Below are positions 25,643 through 34,906 of a stretch of DNA of 64,000 nt, one piece after another (position 1 is the stretch's first letter; each line of letters starts with the position of its first letter). Location: NCBI RefSeq assembly GCF_016904885.1, contig NZ_JADWYI010000001.1, positions 6,820,001 through 6,884,000 on the forward strand, written 5' to 3'. The notes below the pieces were generated by a model that saw only the letters and a program-made list of their open reading frames with translations, was not told the origin of the DNA and did no database searches. The stretch is from Archangium primigenium. GTDB taxonomy: Bacteria; Myxococcota; Myxococcia; Myxococcales; Myxococcaceae. The position numbers and the translations under genes were made by a program.

Positions 25643-27040
25643 TTAGATGTGGATGGGGTGACCGAGGGTGGCCTCGGCGCCCTCCTTCACGATCTCCGAG
25701 AGCGTCGGGTGCGCGTGCATGGTGTGCGCGAGCTCTTCGGTGGTGATCTCCAGGCGCAGCGCGACGCAGGCCTCGGCGAGCAGCTCCGTGGCGTGAGGGC
25801 CCACCATGTGGATGCCGAGCACCTCGTCGTACTTCTTGTCGGACACGACCTTCACCAGGCCGATGCCCTCGTTGGAGATGGAGGCCTTGGTGACGGCGGA
25901 GAACGGGAACACGCCCGTCTTCACGTCGTAGCCGCGCTCCTTGGCCTTCTTCTCCGTGAGGCCCACGGAGGCGACCTCGGGGTAGCAGTAGGTGGCCGAC
26001 GGCGTCAGGTCGTAGTTGATGGGCGCGGGGTTCTTGCCGGCGATGTGCTCCACGGCCAGCACCGCCTCGGCGCTGGCCACGTGGGCGAGCATCGCGGTGG
26101 GGATGACGTCGCCGATGGCGTACACGCCCGGCTCGGTCGTGCGCATCATCGTGTCCGTCTTGATGTAGCCGCGCTCGGCCTTGATGGACGTGTGCTGCAG
26201 GCCGATGTCCTCGCTCACGGGCGCGCGGCCCACGGCCGACAGGACGTACTCGGCCTCGATGGTGCGCGTCTCGCCGCCCACCGTCATGGTGAGCCTGGCG
26301 CCCGAGCCGGTGTTCTCCACCGACTCCACCTTGGCGCCGGTGTGCAGGTCGATCTTGCGCTTCTTGAACTGCTTCTCCATCTCCTTGGAGATGTCCGCGT
26401 CCTCGATGGGGAGGATGTTGGGCAGGTACTCCACGATGGCCACCTGGCTGCCCATGTGGTTGAACACCGAGGCGAACTCACAGCCCACCGCGCCCGCGCC
26501 GATGACGATGAGGCTCTTGGGGATGCGGTCGAGCGTGAGGATGGAGTCGCTGTTGAGCACGCGCTCGTGGTCCACCTTCACGTTGGGCAGCGACTTGGGC
26601 ACCGAGCCCGTGGCCACGATGATGTTCTTGGTGTCCAGCGCCTGCTTGGACCCGTCCTCGGCCGTGACCTCGACCTTGCCCTTGCCGGCGATGCGGCCGT
26701 GGCCCTTGATGACGGTGATCTTGTTCTTCTTCATCAGGTAGTCGATGCCATTGGCACCCTTGGTGACCACCTTCTGCTTGTGCTCCTGGACCTTGGCCCA
26801 GTTCACCACCGGCTTGGGCACCTCGATGCCGAAGTCCGCCGCCTCCTGGATGTGGTGCAGCAGCGCGGCGCTCCACAGCAGGGACTTGGTGGGGATGCAG
26901 CCGCGGTGAAGGCAGGTGCCGCCCAGGCGCTTGTCCTTCTCGATGAGCGCCGTCTTCAGGCCGAGCTGCGCGGCACGGATCGCACCGACATAACCACCGG
27001 GGCCCGAACCGATGATCACCACGTCGAAAGTCTCAGCCAA
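25643..27040 (-). CDS. lpd: Dihydrolipoyl dehydrogenase (E3)
   Basis: 465 aa flavoprotein that reoxidises the dihydrolipoyl arms of 2-oxoacid dehydrogenases and the glycine cleavage system. FAD fold VVIIGSGPGGYVGAI, redox disulfide GGTCLHRGCIPTKSL, NAD fold VIGAGAVGCEFASVF, second FAD motif VYAIGDVI, and the interface His-Glu pair in HAHPTLSE. The start is TTG at 27040, with GGAGG six bases upstream; this gives the normal N-terminus and no in-frame ATG fits. It is monocistronic, followed by a hairpin, and divergent from the gene at 27116 with 75 bases between. Confidence 0.95.
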   Translation of the reverse strand: MAETFDVVIIGSGPGGYVGAIRAAQLGLKTALIEKDKRLGGTCLHRGCIPTKSLLWSAALLHHIQEAADFGIEVPKPVVNWAKVQEHKQKVVTKGANGIDYLMKKNKITVIKGHGRIAGKGKVEVTAEDGSKQALDTKNIIVATGSVPKSLPNVKVDHERVLNSDSILTLDRIPKSLIVIGAGAVGCEFASVFNHMGSQVAIVEYLPNILPIEDADISKEMEKQFKKRKIDLHTGAKVESVENTGSGARLTMTVGGETRTIEAEYVLSAVGRAPVSEDIGLQHTSIKAERGYIKTDTMMRTTEPGVYAIGDVIPTAMLAHVASAEAVLAVEHIAGKNPAPINYDLTPSATYCYPEVASVGLTEKKAKERGYDVKTGVFPFSAVTKASISNEGIGLVKVVSDKKYDEVLGIHMVGPHATELLAEACVALRLEITTEELAHTMHAHPTLSEIVKEGAEATLGHPIHI

Positions 27041-27115
27041 AGAATGCCTCCGGGGTGGATGGAACCACGCGGCGCTGATAACCACCCCTCCTGGCTGGAA
27101 TCAAGGAGTTTGCAC

Positions 27116-28225
27116 GTGCGCCGCTTCCCCCGCCGGACCCTCCTCCTCATGGCGCTCGCCCTCCTGGCCTTCGTGCGCCTGTACGTCATCGCCCACCGCG
27201 AACCCAAGCCCGCCGCCCCCCCGCCCCCGGAGCAGGCACGTGCGCCCGCCCCGGCCGCGTCGGCCTGTCCCACCCTGGAGCGCGCCCTGCAAGGCGCCCT
27301 GCGCGACCCCCAGGGCGCCACCGCCTGGACCACCGCCCGGCGAGAACTCGATGCGTGTCCCACCCTTCCCGCCCGGGCCTGTGAGCTGGGGGTGGCCCTG
27401 GATGCCCGAGCCCCCCTAGGCGACGCCGGCCCCCAGCCCCTGCGCGAGCTGCTGGACACGCTGTGTCAACGCTGCCCCGCCGGGCTCAACCCCTGCGCGA
27501 GCGCCGTGGTGCGCACGGTGATGGCCGTGAGCGCGACCGGCCAGTCGCCCCTCGCCAGCCCCCGCTGGCACCTGGAGCGCGCCGGCCCGGGCATGCCCGA
27601 GGCCTGCAGTGAGGTCGCCCAGAGCCTCCTGGCCCCCGCCGCGCTCGACGAGGGGCCGCTGTCCGAGGCCTCGCGGACCTTGCTCGGCGAGCTCGGGCCG
27701 ATCTGCGCGCGCGCGGGCCTGCTGCCCTCTGCCCTGATCCGCGCCGCCGCGGTCCAGGGCGCCGTGCCCGCGCGCGACTGGCTCGCCGCCGAGGCCCCGT
27801 CCGCCGCGCACGTCCCGCTCACGCCCGATCGGCTCCTCGGCCCCACCACGGGCAGTGCCGCCTTCGATCACCAGGACGCCCCGGGCGTGGAGCTGTCGCG
27901 CCTGGAGCAGGACCCCTCCTGGCGCAAGAACGGCGCGCTGAGCGGCGTGTTCTCGCCCCCCGCCCGCGAGGTGTCCGGCCTGCGGGTGAAGGCCCAGGGG
28001 CCGGGCGCCGTGCGCGCCGTGGTGCGGGTCGACACGGGCCTCGGGCTGCACGACCCGGACACGCAGGCGAGCTTCGTGCTGCCCCTCGTCTGCCGCTTCA
28101 AGGGCACGGGCCAGTGGGAGGCGTGCACCCCGTCCGTGACGCTCCAGGACGTGGAGGCGATCAGTGTCTTTCCGGACAAGCGTTCACTGGTGTTGGGTGA
28201 AATGGAAATTCGAGGAACGCGTTGA
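27116..28225 (+). CDS. Membrane-anchored protein of unknown function
   Basis: 369 aa, no family recognised. GTG start at 27116 with AAGGAG seven bases upstream. One N-terminal membrane segment (TLLLMALALLAFVRLYVI) after a basic VRRFPRR, so it is probably an anchored periplasmic protein; a Pro/Ala linker follows. The domain at ~45-240 is helical and has about ten Cys (for example CPTLERAL, LCQRCPAG, PCASAV, ICARAG). The last ~110 residues are beta-rich with VSGLRVKAQGPGAVRAVVRVDTG and EMEIRGTR, similar in feel to a discoidin/jelly-roll module. Spacing of 24 bases to the next gene suggests an operon with the outer-membrane protein. Confidence 0.75.
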   Translation: MRRFPRRTLLLMALALLAFVRLYVIAHREPKPAAPPPPEQARAPAPAASACPTLERALQGALRDPQGATAWTTARRELDACPTLPARACELGVALDARAPLGDAGPQPLRELLDTLCQRCPAGLNPCASAVVRTVMAVSATGQSPLASPRWHLERAGPGMPEACSEVAQSLLAPAALDEGPLSEASRTLLGELGPICARAGLLPSALIRAAAVQGAVPARDWLAAEAPSAAHVPLTPDRLLGPTTGSAAFDHQDAPGVELSRLEQDPSWRKNGALSGVFSPPAREVSGLRVKAQGPGAVRAVVRVDTGLGLHDPDTQASFVLPLVCRFKGTGQWEACTPSVTLQDVEAISVFPDKRSLVLGEMEIRGTR

Positions 28226-28249
28226 GGCGTCGCGCGTAAGAGCTTCACC

Positions 28250-29062
28250 ATGCGACGACTCCTCCTGATTTCCTCCCTGCTGCTCGCCGCTCCCGCCCTC
28301 GCCGACAGTCCGCTCCGCGCGTTGATCGCCGAGGCGGAGACGGGGCCCGCCGCCATCTTCCAGAACGACGGCCGCTATGGCCCCACGGGCACGGAGTACT
28401 CGGCCCAGGACTTGAACCAGACGGCCACGCTGTACCGCACCTGGCGCGTGGCCGTGGAGGCCCGGCTGGGCGCGCGCCATGGCCTCATCCTGCTCTATGC
28501 CCCCTTCGATGTCTCCACGCGCGCCACGCTCACGCGCGACCTCGACTTCCGGGGGACGCTCTTTCCCTCGGGCTCGGTGGTGGACCACCGCTACCTCTTC
28601 GACGGCTACCGGGCCAGCTACCTCTTCCGGCTCCTCGACGGCGAGCGCTTCCAGTGGGACGTGGGCGCGAGCGTGCAGATCCGCAACGCCCTGGTGGGCC
28701 TGAGCGGCGCGGACGGCACGCGCCACGCGCAGGAGAGCGACATCGGCGTGGTGGGCGCGTTCAAGACGCGGCTGCGCTACACGCTGCCCTCGCGGGTGTG
28801 GGCGGGCCTGGAGGCCGATGCCCTGTCCACCTTCGGGCTCGTGGGCAACACCACGGGCGGCATCTACGACCTGGCGCTCACGCTGGGCCTGCCGCTCGAC
28901 ACCCGGGGCGAGGTGAACGCCTACGCGCGCCTGCGCTGGCTCGGCGGCGGCGCGGACGTGGCCCGCCGGGACATCTACAACTGGGCCAACTTCGGCTTCG
29001 CGCTCGTGGGCGTCCAGGCGGATCTGGTGTCGCTGTTCGCCCACCGCCCGGCGAATCCGTAG
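28250..29062 (+). CDS. Outer-membrane beta-barrel protein
   Basis: 270 aa. Signal peptide MRRLLLISSLLLAAPALA with a clean ALA site. The mature part alternates hydrophobic and polar residues with about ten amphipathic strands, for example HGLILLYAPFDV, ASYLFRLLDG, FQWDVGASVQI, RLRYTLPSRVWAGLEAD, YDLALTLGLPL and FALVGVQADLVSLF. This fits a small outer-membrane barrel; no transport or enzymatic motif is visible. A short hairpin-turn Gly/Asp pattern joins the strands. It follows the anchored protein by 24 bases, and the next gene begins one base after its stop. Confidence 0.75.
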   Translation: MRRLLLISSLLLAAPALADSPLRALIAEAETGPAAIFQNDGRYGPTGTEYSAQDLNQTATLYRTWRVAVEARLGARHGLILLYAPFDVSTRATLTRDLDFRGTLFPSGSVVDHRYLFDGYRASYLFRLLDGERFQWDVGASVQIRNALVGLSGADGTRHAQESDIGVVGAFKTRLRYTLPSRVWAGLEADALSTFGLVGNTTGGIYDLALTLGLPLDTRGEVNAYARLRWLGGGADVARRDIYNWANFGFALVGVQADLVSLFAHRPANP

Positions 29063-29063
29063 G

Positions 29064-30971
29064 ATGCGCGGGTCCATGGACCCGACCCCCTCCTCCCGCA
29101 GCGTCACCGGCCATGTCGAGGTCCACCCCAAGGGCTTCGGCTTCCTCGTCGTGAAACCCTCGGCGGGCGAGCCGGGCCTCTCCGCCTTCATCCCTCCGGC
29201 GGAGCTCTCGCCCTTCCTGGCCGAGGACCTCGTCTCGGCCACCGCCCGCCGCGCGGAGGATGGCCGGTGGAGCGCGAGTGGGCTGTCCCTGGTGAAGCGC
29301 TCGCGCGAGCGGGTCTACGGCGAGGTCGTGCTCCGCGACACCCGCGTGCTGCTCCAGCTCGACCGGGAAGTGGGCCGGGGCGAGTGGCCCCTGGAGGCGC
29401 CGGGCGTCGAGTTGCACGCCGGAGACGCGGTGGTGGCGCGGGTCGACGCGGGCACGCTCCGTCTGGAGCGCCGGTTGGAGCCGGGCGTGGACCGCGCCCT
29501 GGAGCGGCTGCTCGTGCGCCAGGGCCTGCACCGCGACTTCCCTTCCGAGGCCCACGCGGAGCTGCCCGCGCTCCTGGCCACGCCCCATGCCCTGGGCCAC
29601 CGGAGGGATCTGCGGAGCCTTCCCACGGTGACCATCGACGCGCCCTCCACGCGGGTCATCGACGATGCCTTGTCCGTACTGCCCGCCGGAGGCGATGGCG
29701 CCCTGCGCGTGTTCGTCTCCATCGCGGACGCCGCCGCGTTCGTCCCCGAGGGCTCGGCGCTGGACCTGGAGGCCCGCGCCCGCGCCACCAACGCGTACCT
29801 CTCCGACACCATGCTGCCCATGCTCCCCGAGGCGCTGTCGGCGGAGTGGCTCAGCCTCAAGCCCCACGAGGAGCGCGCGTGCCTCACCGTGGAGCTGCGA
29901 CTGGACCCCGAGGGCCACGTCACCTCCGTGGATGTCTACGAGAGCCTCCTGCGCTCGTGGGCGCGGCTGAACTACACCGAGGTCGCCGCGTGGCTGGACA
30001 CGGGTGAGGTCTCCGAGTCCCTCGCCCCCGTGCGCGAGGCGCTGCCGTGGTTGCGCGCGGCCTCGGCCCGGCTGGCGGCGGCGCGCGCGGGCCGGGGGGG
30101 TCTGGAGATGACACGCGACGAGGCCCACTTCACCTTCGACGACGTCACGGGCGAGGTGTCCGGCATCGAGGCCGTGCGACCCACGTCCGCGCATGCCCTC
30201 GTCGAGCGCTTCATGGTGGCCGCCAACGAGGCCCTCGCGGGCTGGCTCGTGGAGCGCGGCGTGCCCGCCCTCTTCCGTGTCCAGGAGGGCCCGGATGCCC
30301 AGCGCCTCGCGGACCTGGAGGCCTTCGCGCGGCAGGCGGGTTTCCCTCCCGCCCTGGGCCGCGCGCCCACGCCTCGGGCCCTCTCCGCGTTCGAGCGGCA
30401 ATTCACGGGCACCCCGGCGGAGCCCGCGTTGCGCGCGGTGCTGCGGCGGGCGCTCGGCTCCTCGCGCTACACCGTGGTGCCCGGCCCCCACTTCGGCCTC
30501 GCGGCCCGGGCCTACGTGCACTTCACCTCGCCCATCCGGCGCTACGCGGACCTCGCCGTCCACCGCGCCCTCAAGCGCTACCTGCACGGCCAGCGCGACT
30601 GGCTCCACGAGGACCCGGAGGTCGAGCGGCTCGCCGTGCACCTCAACGCGCGCTCCCGGGCGGTCCAGCGCGCGGAGAAGGAGCGCCAGCGGCTCCTGGA
30701 GGCCCGGGTCATGGCCGCGCACGTGGGACAGGTGTTCACCGGCCGCATCACGCGGGTGCGCACCTCGGGCGTGCTCGTGCAGCTCGACAGTCCGCTCGTG
30801 GAAGGACTGCTGCCCGCGGACGGGCTGCCAGGCGGACCCTACACGCCGGACGAGCGGGAGACGTCGCTGGTGGGCGCGACCCGGACGTTCTCGCTCGGGC
30901 TGCCGCTGCGGGTGCGCGTGGCCTCCACGGACGAGGGCCTCGGCCGGGTGGAATTGGCGCTCGCGGAGTAG
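29064..30971 (+). CDS. RNase II/R-family protein with an altered catalytic motif
   Basis: 635 aa, a second RNB-family protein beside the RNase R at 12917-16216. An N-terminal OB/cold-shock part starts GHVEVHPKGFGFLVV, the RNB domain occupies ~185-505 with [18 protein letters not shown], and a C-terminal S1 domain starts GQVFTGRITRVRTSGVLVQL. It lacks the winged helix and basic tail. The catalytic string is TIDAPSTRVIDDAL: the second Asp of the usual TIDxxxxxDxDDA is Val (codon GTC at 29656-29658), while the other three Asp remain. Activity may be reduced or changed. ATG 29064 lies next to the previous stop; ATG 29076 is an alternative. Confidence 0.88.
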   Translation: MRGSMDPTPSSRSVTGHVEVHPKGFGFLVVKPSAGEPGLSAFIPPAELSPFLAEDLVSATARRAEDGRWSASGLSLVKRSRERVYGEVVLRDTRVLLQLDREVGRGEWPLEAPGVELHAGDAVVARVDAGTLRLERRLEPGVDRALERLLVRQGLHRDFPSEAHAELPALLATPHALGHRRDLRSLPTVTIDAPSTRVIDDALSVLPAGGDGALRVFVSIADAAAFVPEGSALDLEARARATNAYLSDTMLPMLPEALSAEWLSLKPHEERACLTVELRLDPEGHVTSVDVYESLLRSWARLNYTEVAAWLDTGEVSESLAPVREALPWLRAASARLAAARAGRGGLEMTRDEAHFTFDDVTGEVSGIEAVRPTSAHALVERFMVAANEALAGWLVERGVPALFRVQEGPDAQRLADLEAFARQAGFPPALGRAPTPRALSAFERQFTGTPAEPALRAVLRRALGSSRYTVVPGPHFGLAARAYVHFTSPIRRYADLAVHRALKRYLHGQRDWLHEDPEVERLAVHLNARSRAVQRAEKERQRLLEARVMAAHVGQVFTGRITRVRTSGVLVQLDSPLVEGLLPADGLPGGPYTPDERETSLVGATRTFSLGLPLRVRVASTDEGLGRVELALAE

Positions 30972-30974
30972 CCG

Positions 30975-33290
30975 TCAGGGCGCATCCGCCACGACGTCTC
31001 CCACGTCCTGGTCCACTTCCAGCTGGACGGACACGGTCTCTCGGACCCCGGGCGAGTCCGCCTCCGACAGCTCCAGGGTGAGCGGACCCTCCCGCTCGAT
31101 GGGCCACTCGAAGTGGCCTTCCTCGTCATACGTCAGCTCGCCATTCACGGTGAAGCGCGGGATGGGTGAGCCATCCGCCCGCACGAACCGTCCCCGCAGC
31201 CGCGCCGTCCGGACGAGCACGACCCGCACCTCTCGCGCCGAGGGATCCAGCCGCATCAGCGACGCGGGGTCCTCCTCGCGAAACACCGCCAGGTGAAAAT
31301 GCTCGTCGCACACCTCCTCGTCCACGCGCAGCGCGGCGGGCGCTCCCGCGACATGGGCGAAGGAGAAGCGCCCGTCCGGGCCCGTCTTGACCCACGCCCG
31401 GGGTGTGTCGAAGGGATCCGAGCGGCGCGGGGCCTGGTACGCGAGGGACACCCCAGCGAGGGGCGTGCCCCGCCTGTCCACCACGAGACCGGAGAGCGGA
31501 TGTCCCGCCTCAAGGCGCAACCGCACCGGGACCGGCTCCGCGCCCACCTCCACCGTGCGCGCGGTCACCAGGGAGAACGCGTCGGCCTCCAGCTCCGCCC
31601 GGACCTGGTAGCGACCCGGTGCCGGGGCCACGAGCGAGAACCGGCCCCGCGCGTCCGTACTCACCCGCGCCAGGGCCTCCTGCTTCGCCGCGTCTTCCTC
31701 GGCCCACAGACTCACCCACGCCTCGGCCACGGGCCGCGCCTCGTCATCCAGCAGCTCGCCCTCCACCGTGAAGGGCCGGACGAGCCGTGGCCGCAAAGCC
31801 AGGGCGGGGGCCGTCACCCGCTCGGCGGACACCAGGGGACTCGGGTCGCCGGGGCCGTCCGCCTCCGCGCCGATCAGGTAGGGGCCCGCGTTCGGCATCT
31901 GGAACGAGAAGCGTCCGTCGGCGCCCACGGATTGAGTCACCAGACGCCTCTGGGTCACGGCGTCGAAGACGGCCACGCGCCCGCCCCCGACGGACAGCCC
32001 TCGCCCGTCCACCAACTGGCCCTCGAGAGGGAACTGGGGCTGGAGGGTGAAGTCCAGGGTCCGCCTTCCCTTGGAGACAGTGTGCGTTCGGCGCTGGAAC
32101 AGCCGCGAGTCCCCGGTGAATGCGCGCAGCACGCCCTCGCCCGAGGGCAGGGGCCCCAGGCGGTAGCGTCCTCGCGCGTCGGTCCGCGTCAACAGGACAT
32201 TCATCGGTCCGACACATCCCCCGTCGTCGGAGAACTGGACGAGCGCCCCCGCGACCGGCGCTCCCCGCTCATCACGCACCACGCCCACCACCTCGGCGAG
32301 GGGCTCGCGCGGCGTGAGGGTGATCTCCCGGACATGAGGCCTTCCGTCCCCTTCGGCGGGAAAGACATTCTTCTGGAGCGCCAGCAGGCCGTCATGGCTC
32401 GCGGTGAGCTCGTAGACATCGCGAGGCAACCCCTCGAAGGTGAAGCGGCCCTGGGCATCCGTGCGCGTGTCGTGGGCACGCTCGCCGCGCAGCCGGACCT
32501 CCGCCCCGACGGCGGGAAGACCCTTCACGTTCAGCACCCGCCCCGAGAGTCGGAAAGGGGCGAACAGCATGATGGACCGCCACGCGCGCGGAGCGTGGAG
32601 CCGCACGGCTTCCGAACCCGGTGACAGGTTCGGGTGGGAAGCGATCACGCCGTACGCGCCCCGAGGCAAGGGACCCAGCGAGTAATGGCCCTGGGCATCC
32701 GTGAGCGTCTCGAAGAAGCGGCTGTGCCCGGTGAAGACCGCGGTGACGCGGGCCCCCGCCACGGGCGCCTCGTGCGCGTCGGTCACGCGTCCCGACAACC
32801 GCGAGCCGTGGCCGAACACCACCTCCACCGACGGCGTGTCCGTGGCCACGTCCCGCAGCAGGCCCGCGCCCTCGGGGCCCTCCGCCCAGAGCGTGTAGAC
32901 CCCGGCGGCCAGTCCCTCCAGGACGAAAGCGCCGTCCGCTCGAGAACGGACCTCGGCGAGGACGGGCACCGCGCCTTCCCGACGGGCCACGAGTTCCTCG
33001 ATCCGATCCACGTCGACGCAGGCCCGCCGCGGGCCATCGCTCGCCAGGCCGAAACGCGAGACGCACGGACGCTCCGACAGGGACTCGCCCGCCACGGACC
33101 GGGTGGCGAGCACGCGCACGCCCGCCACCGGCCCCTGCGCATCGCGCACGATGCCGTGGATGACGTGCGCCGCATCGCCCGGCCCGGAGCGCGCTCGTGT
33201 CGGAGCGACGAGCAGGAGCAGCGCGACAGCCCAACCCCATCGCAGGTGACTTCGCAGAGCGACCCCCTCGTGTGGAGGCGAGTCTAACAT
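30975..33290 (-). CDS. Secreted protein of tandem carboxypeptidase-regulatory-like repeats (paralogue 1)
   Basis: 771 aa. A hydrophobic stretch after a basic start (LRWGWAVALLLLVAPTRA) indicates export. The rest is about seven CarboxypepD_reg/transthyretin-like modules of ~90 residues, each with GxVxDxxGxPVxGAxVxL...T.A.GRFxFxxLxxGxYxL; clear copies start HGIVRDAQGPVAG, SGRVTDAHEAPVAG, SGRVLNVKGLPAVG, VGVVRDERGAPVAG, EGQLVDGRGLSVGG, EGELLDDEARPVAE and SGLVVDRRGTPLAG. It ends in a distinct module beginning RGRFVRADGSPIP. Such proteins bind surfaces or act as scaffolds; function is unknown. AGGGGGG precedes the ATG. Paralogue of 35945-38308 with the same ending. Confidence 0.85.
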   Translation of the reverse strand: MLDSPPHEGVALRSHLRWGWAVALLLLVAPTRARSGPGDAAHVIHGIVRDAQGPVAGVRVLATRSVAGESLSERPCVSRFGLASDGPRRACVDVDRIEELVARREGAVPVLAEVRSRADGAFVLEGLAAGVYTLWAEGPEGAGLLRDVATDTPSVEVVFGHGSRLSGRVTDAHEAPVAGARVTAVFTGHSRFFETLTDAQGHYSLGPLPRGAYGVIASHPNLSPGSEAVRLHAPRAWRSIMLFAPFRLSGRVLNVKGLPAVGAEVRLRGERAHDTRTDAQGRFTFEGLPRDVYELTASHDGLLALQKNVFPAEGDGRPHVREITLTPREPLAEVVGVVRDERGAPVAGALVQFSDDGGCVGPMNVLLTRTDARGRYRLGPLPSGEGVLRAFTGDSRLFQRRTHTVSKGRRTLDFTLQPQFPLEGQLVDGRGLSVGGGRVAVFDAVTQRRLVTQSVGADGRFSFQMPNAGPYLIGAEADGPGDPSPLVSAERVTAPALALRPRLVRPFTVEGELLDDEARPVAEAWVSLWAEEDAAKQEALARVSTDARGRFSLVAPAPGRYQVRAELEADAFSLVTARTVEVGAEPVPVRLRLEAGHPLSGLVVDRRGTPLAGVSLAYQAPRRSDPFDTPRAWVKTGPDGRFSFAHVAGAPAALRVDEEVCDEHFHLAVFREEDPASLMRLDPSAREVRVVLVRTARLRGRFVRADGSPIPRFTVNGELTYDEEGHFEWPIEREGPLTLELSEADSPGVRETVSVQLEVDQDVGDVVADAP

Positions 33291-33318
33291 GCGCCCCCCT
33301 GCATCACCCTCGCGCGCG

Positions 33319-33675
33319 CTACCCCGCGCGTCGCTGGCGCAGGGTCACCCCACGGCGGTCCGCCACCAGGATGTAGACGAAGCAGATGCCGGGCGCATCG
33401 CGCAGCCCTTCGCCGCCCAGGCCCAGGTTCGTGAGCTCCAGCGTGAAGTCGCACCGTCTGGAGTAGTCGATCAGATGCCGCTCCACGTCGCGAGCGATTC
33501 CACCACTGAAGGCCCGATAGACGAGGGCCATCTTGTGCCATCCGTCCTGGGCATGCTGTTCCCACCGGGCCTCGGGTGAACGCGTGATCCCGACATAGAC
33601 ACGCTTCCACGCATACCGGTACCCGTTGAGCTTCTGTTCCAGCTCGGCCAGCGCCGCCGGAAAGGGGGCGGGCAC
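33319..33675 (-). CDS. Small GIY-YIG-like protein
   Basis: 118 aa. The centre KRVYVGITRSPEARWEQHAQDG...MALVYRAF...ARDVERHLID resembles the YIG strand, Arg helix and metal-binding Glu of GIY-YIG nucleases, but the first GIY strand is degenerate, so the fold is likely rather than certain. Start: GTG 33675 with GAGGAG six bases upstream; the open frame continues to a TTG at 33759. It is divergent from the WYL regulator with a dyad in between, so it may be that regulator's target. Nuclease activity is not assured. The downstream repeat-protein gene follows after 28 bases. Confidence 0.55.
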   Translation of the reverse strand: MPAPFPAALAELEQKLNGYRYAWKRVYVGITRSPEARWEQHAQDGWHKMALVYRAFSGGIARDVERHLIDYSRRCDFTLELTNLGLGGEGLRDAPGICFVYILVADRRGVTLRQRRAG

Positions 33676-33776
33676 GATGTTCTCCTCGATCAACCGGGCC
33701 TCCAGGCAGCCACGTGAAGGGTCACCCGTCCTTTGTACGCTCGTCTGGTCGAAGAACAAGGCACCGCCCCGCTCGT

Positions 33777-33813
33777 GATCCTTCGAGGATCATCCACCCC
33801 TCTGAGGATCATG
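33777..33813. promoter_or_regulatory. Candidate operator between GIY-YIG-like and WYL genes
   Basis: Palindrome GATCCTTCGAGGATC (33777-33791), then a second AGGATC at 33805-33810 overlapping the WYL ribosome-binding site. A full site plus half site in a divergent promoter region fits autoregulation by the WYL protein. Confidence 0.4.
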
Positions 33814-34812
33814 ACCCACACATCGGAGCAACGCCGCTTCACGCAGCTCAATCGCACGGTGCTGCTCGTCGCGGATCTCCTGAGCGGCAAGGCGCATGAC
33901 CGCCAGAGCGCGGCCGAGCGACTCGGCATTCAACCCGTCGCGGCGGACCGGCAGCTCCGGGCCATCGAGAAGCTCCCCGGCGTCAAGGCGGTCAAGCAAG
34001 GCCGGCGTCGGGTCTTCCGCTTCGACACCACGGCCCTCACCGAGGCCCCTCCCCTCGCGGTGCTCATCGGCGCCTGCTTCGGCGCGAGCCTCGCGCCCCT
34101 GTTCGAGGGCACGCCCTACCGCAAGGCCTTGAATGACGCGCGCGACCGGCTCCTCCGTCAGTCCCGACGCCGAGGCAGTTTCCAGGACGTCGAGCGCAAA
34201 TTCGTCTTCCTGTCACAAGGCGGGGAGATCTCCCTGCCGGACAAGGACGCGAACCTGGAGGAGCTCCTCGGCGCGCTGCTCGAGCAACACCCCGTGGCGC
34301 TCGTGTACGAAGACTTCTCCGGCAAGGTCAGCACCCGGTGTGTCGAGCCCCTGTCGCTCGCCGTCTACACGCATCAGCTCTACCTCATTGGCCGCGAGCC
34401 CGACGGCGCGGTCCGGTCCTTCCGCTTCGCGCGCATCCGCACCACCGAGGCCCAGGGCCGGGCGTTCAAATACCCGAGCAAGGCGGAGTACGACCCGGAG
34501 CAGGTCTTCGCGCACAGCTTCGGCATCTTCGGGAACGAGGCCCAGGGCGTCGAGAAGGTGGAGCTGAAGCTCCACCCCCGGTGGGCCACCCACGTGCGGA
34601 GTCATCGCTGGCACCGCTCCCAGCGCGTCCGGATCTCCGACCAGGAGGTGCGGCTCTCGTTGGACGTCGCGCTCTGTCCGGAGGTCGAGGCCTGGGTCCT
34701 GAGCTTCGGAGAGGACGCCGAGGTCCTCCGGCCCGCGTCGTTGAGAAAGACGATCGCCGAGCGCGTCAGGCGCCTGGCCAGGCTGTACGCCGCCCCCTGC
34801 GCGCCGTCCTGA
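33811..34812 (+). CDS. WYL-domain transcriptional regulator
   Basis: 333 aa. N-terminal helix-turn-helix (FTQLNRTVLLVADLLSG...SAAERLGIQPVAADRQLRAIEKL, about 8-60), a mid region, then the WYL beta-barrel (about 165-235: VALVYEDFSGKVSTRCVEPLSLAVYTHQLYLIGRE) and the WCX extension (VELKLHPRWATHVRSH). The eponymous triad is diverged. Such regulators often respond to nucleic-acid fragments and sit beside defence genes. The ATG at 33811 with TGAGGATC just upstream was preferred to the longer frame from 33733. The palindrome in the divergent promoter region is a plausible own operator. Confidence 0.82.
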   Translation: MTHTSEQRRFTQLNRTVLLVADLLSGKAHDRQSAAERLGIQPVAADRQLRAIEKLPGVKAVKQGRRRVFRFDTTALTEAPPLAVLIGACFGASLAPLFEGTPYRKALNDARDRLLRQSRRRGSFQDVERKFVFLSQGGEISLPDKDANLEELLGALLEQHPVALVYEDFSGKVSTRCVEPLSLAVYTHQLYLIGREPDGAVRSFRFARIRTTEAQGRAFKYPSKAEYDPEQVFAHSFGIFGNEAQGVEKVELKLHPRWATHVRSHRWHRSQRVRISDQEVRLSLDVALCPEVEAWVLSFGEDAEVLRPASLRKTIAERVRRLARLYAAPCAPS

Positions 34813-34906
34813 CTTCTCCCTCGGGTGACCCGATTTCACTCTGTGTCCCGCTTCGGGATAGATTGAGTTCAAAGTCCTACGTCTCTCTCGAACGAGGGGT
34901 CATCGC

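Noticed and set aside
21881..27100. Very long plus-strand open frame (over 2000 codons together with the real gene at its end)
   Set aside because: It runs antisense to lipA, lpd, E2 and others, with a His/Arg/Gly-rich composition typical of GC-rich shadow frames. Only its end (27116-28225) has a start, ribosome site and protein-like sequence.
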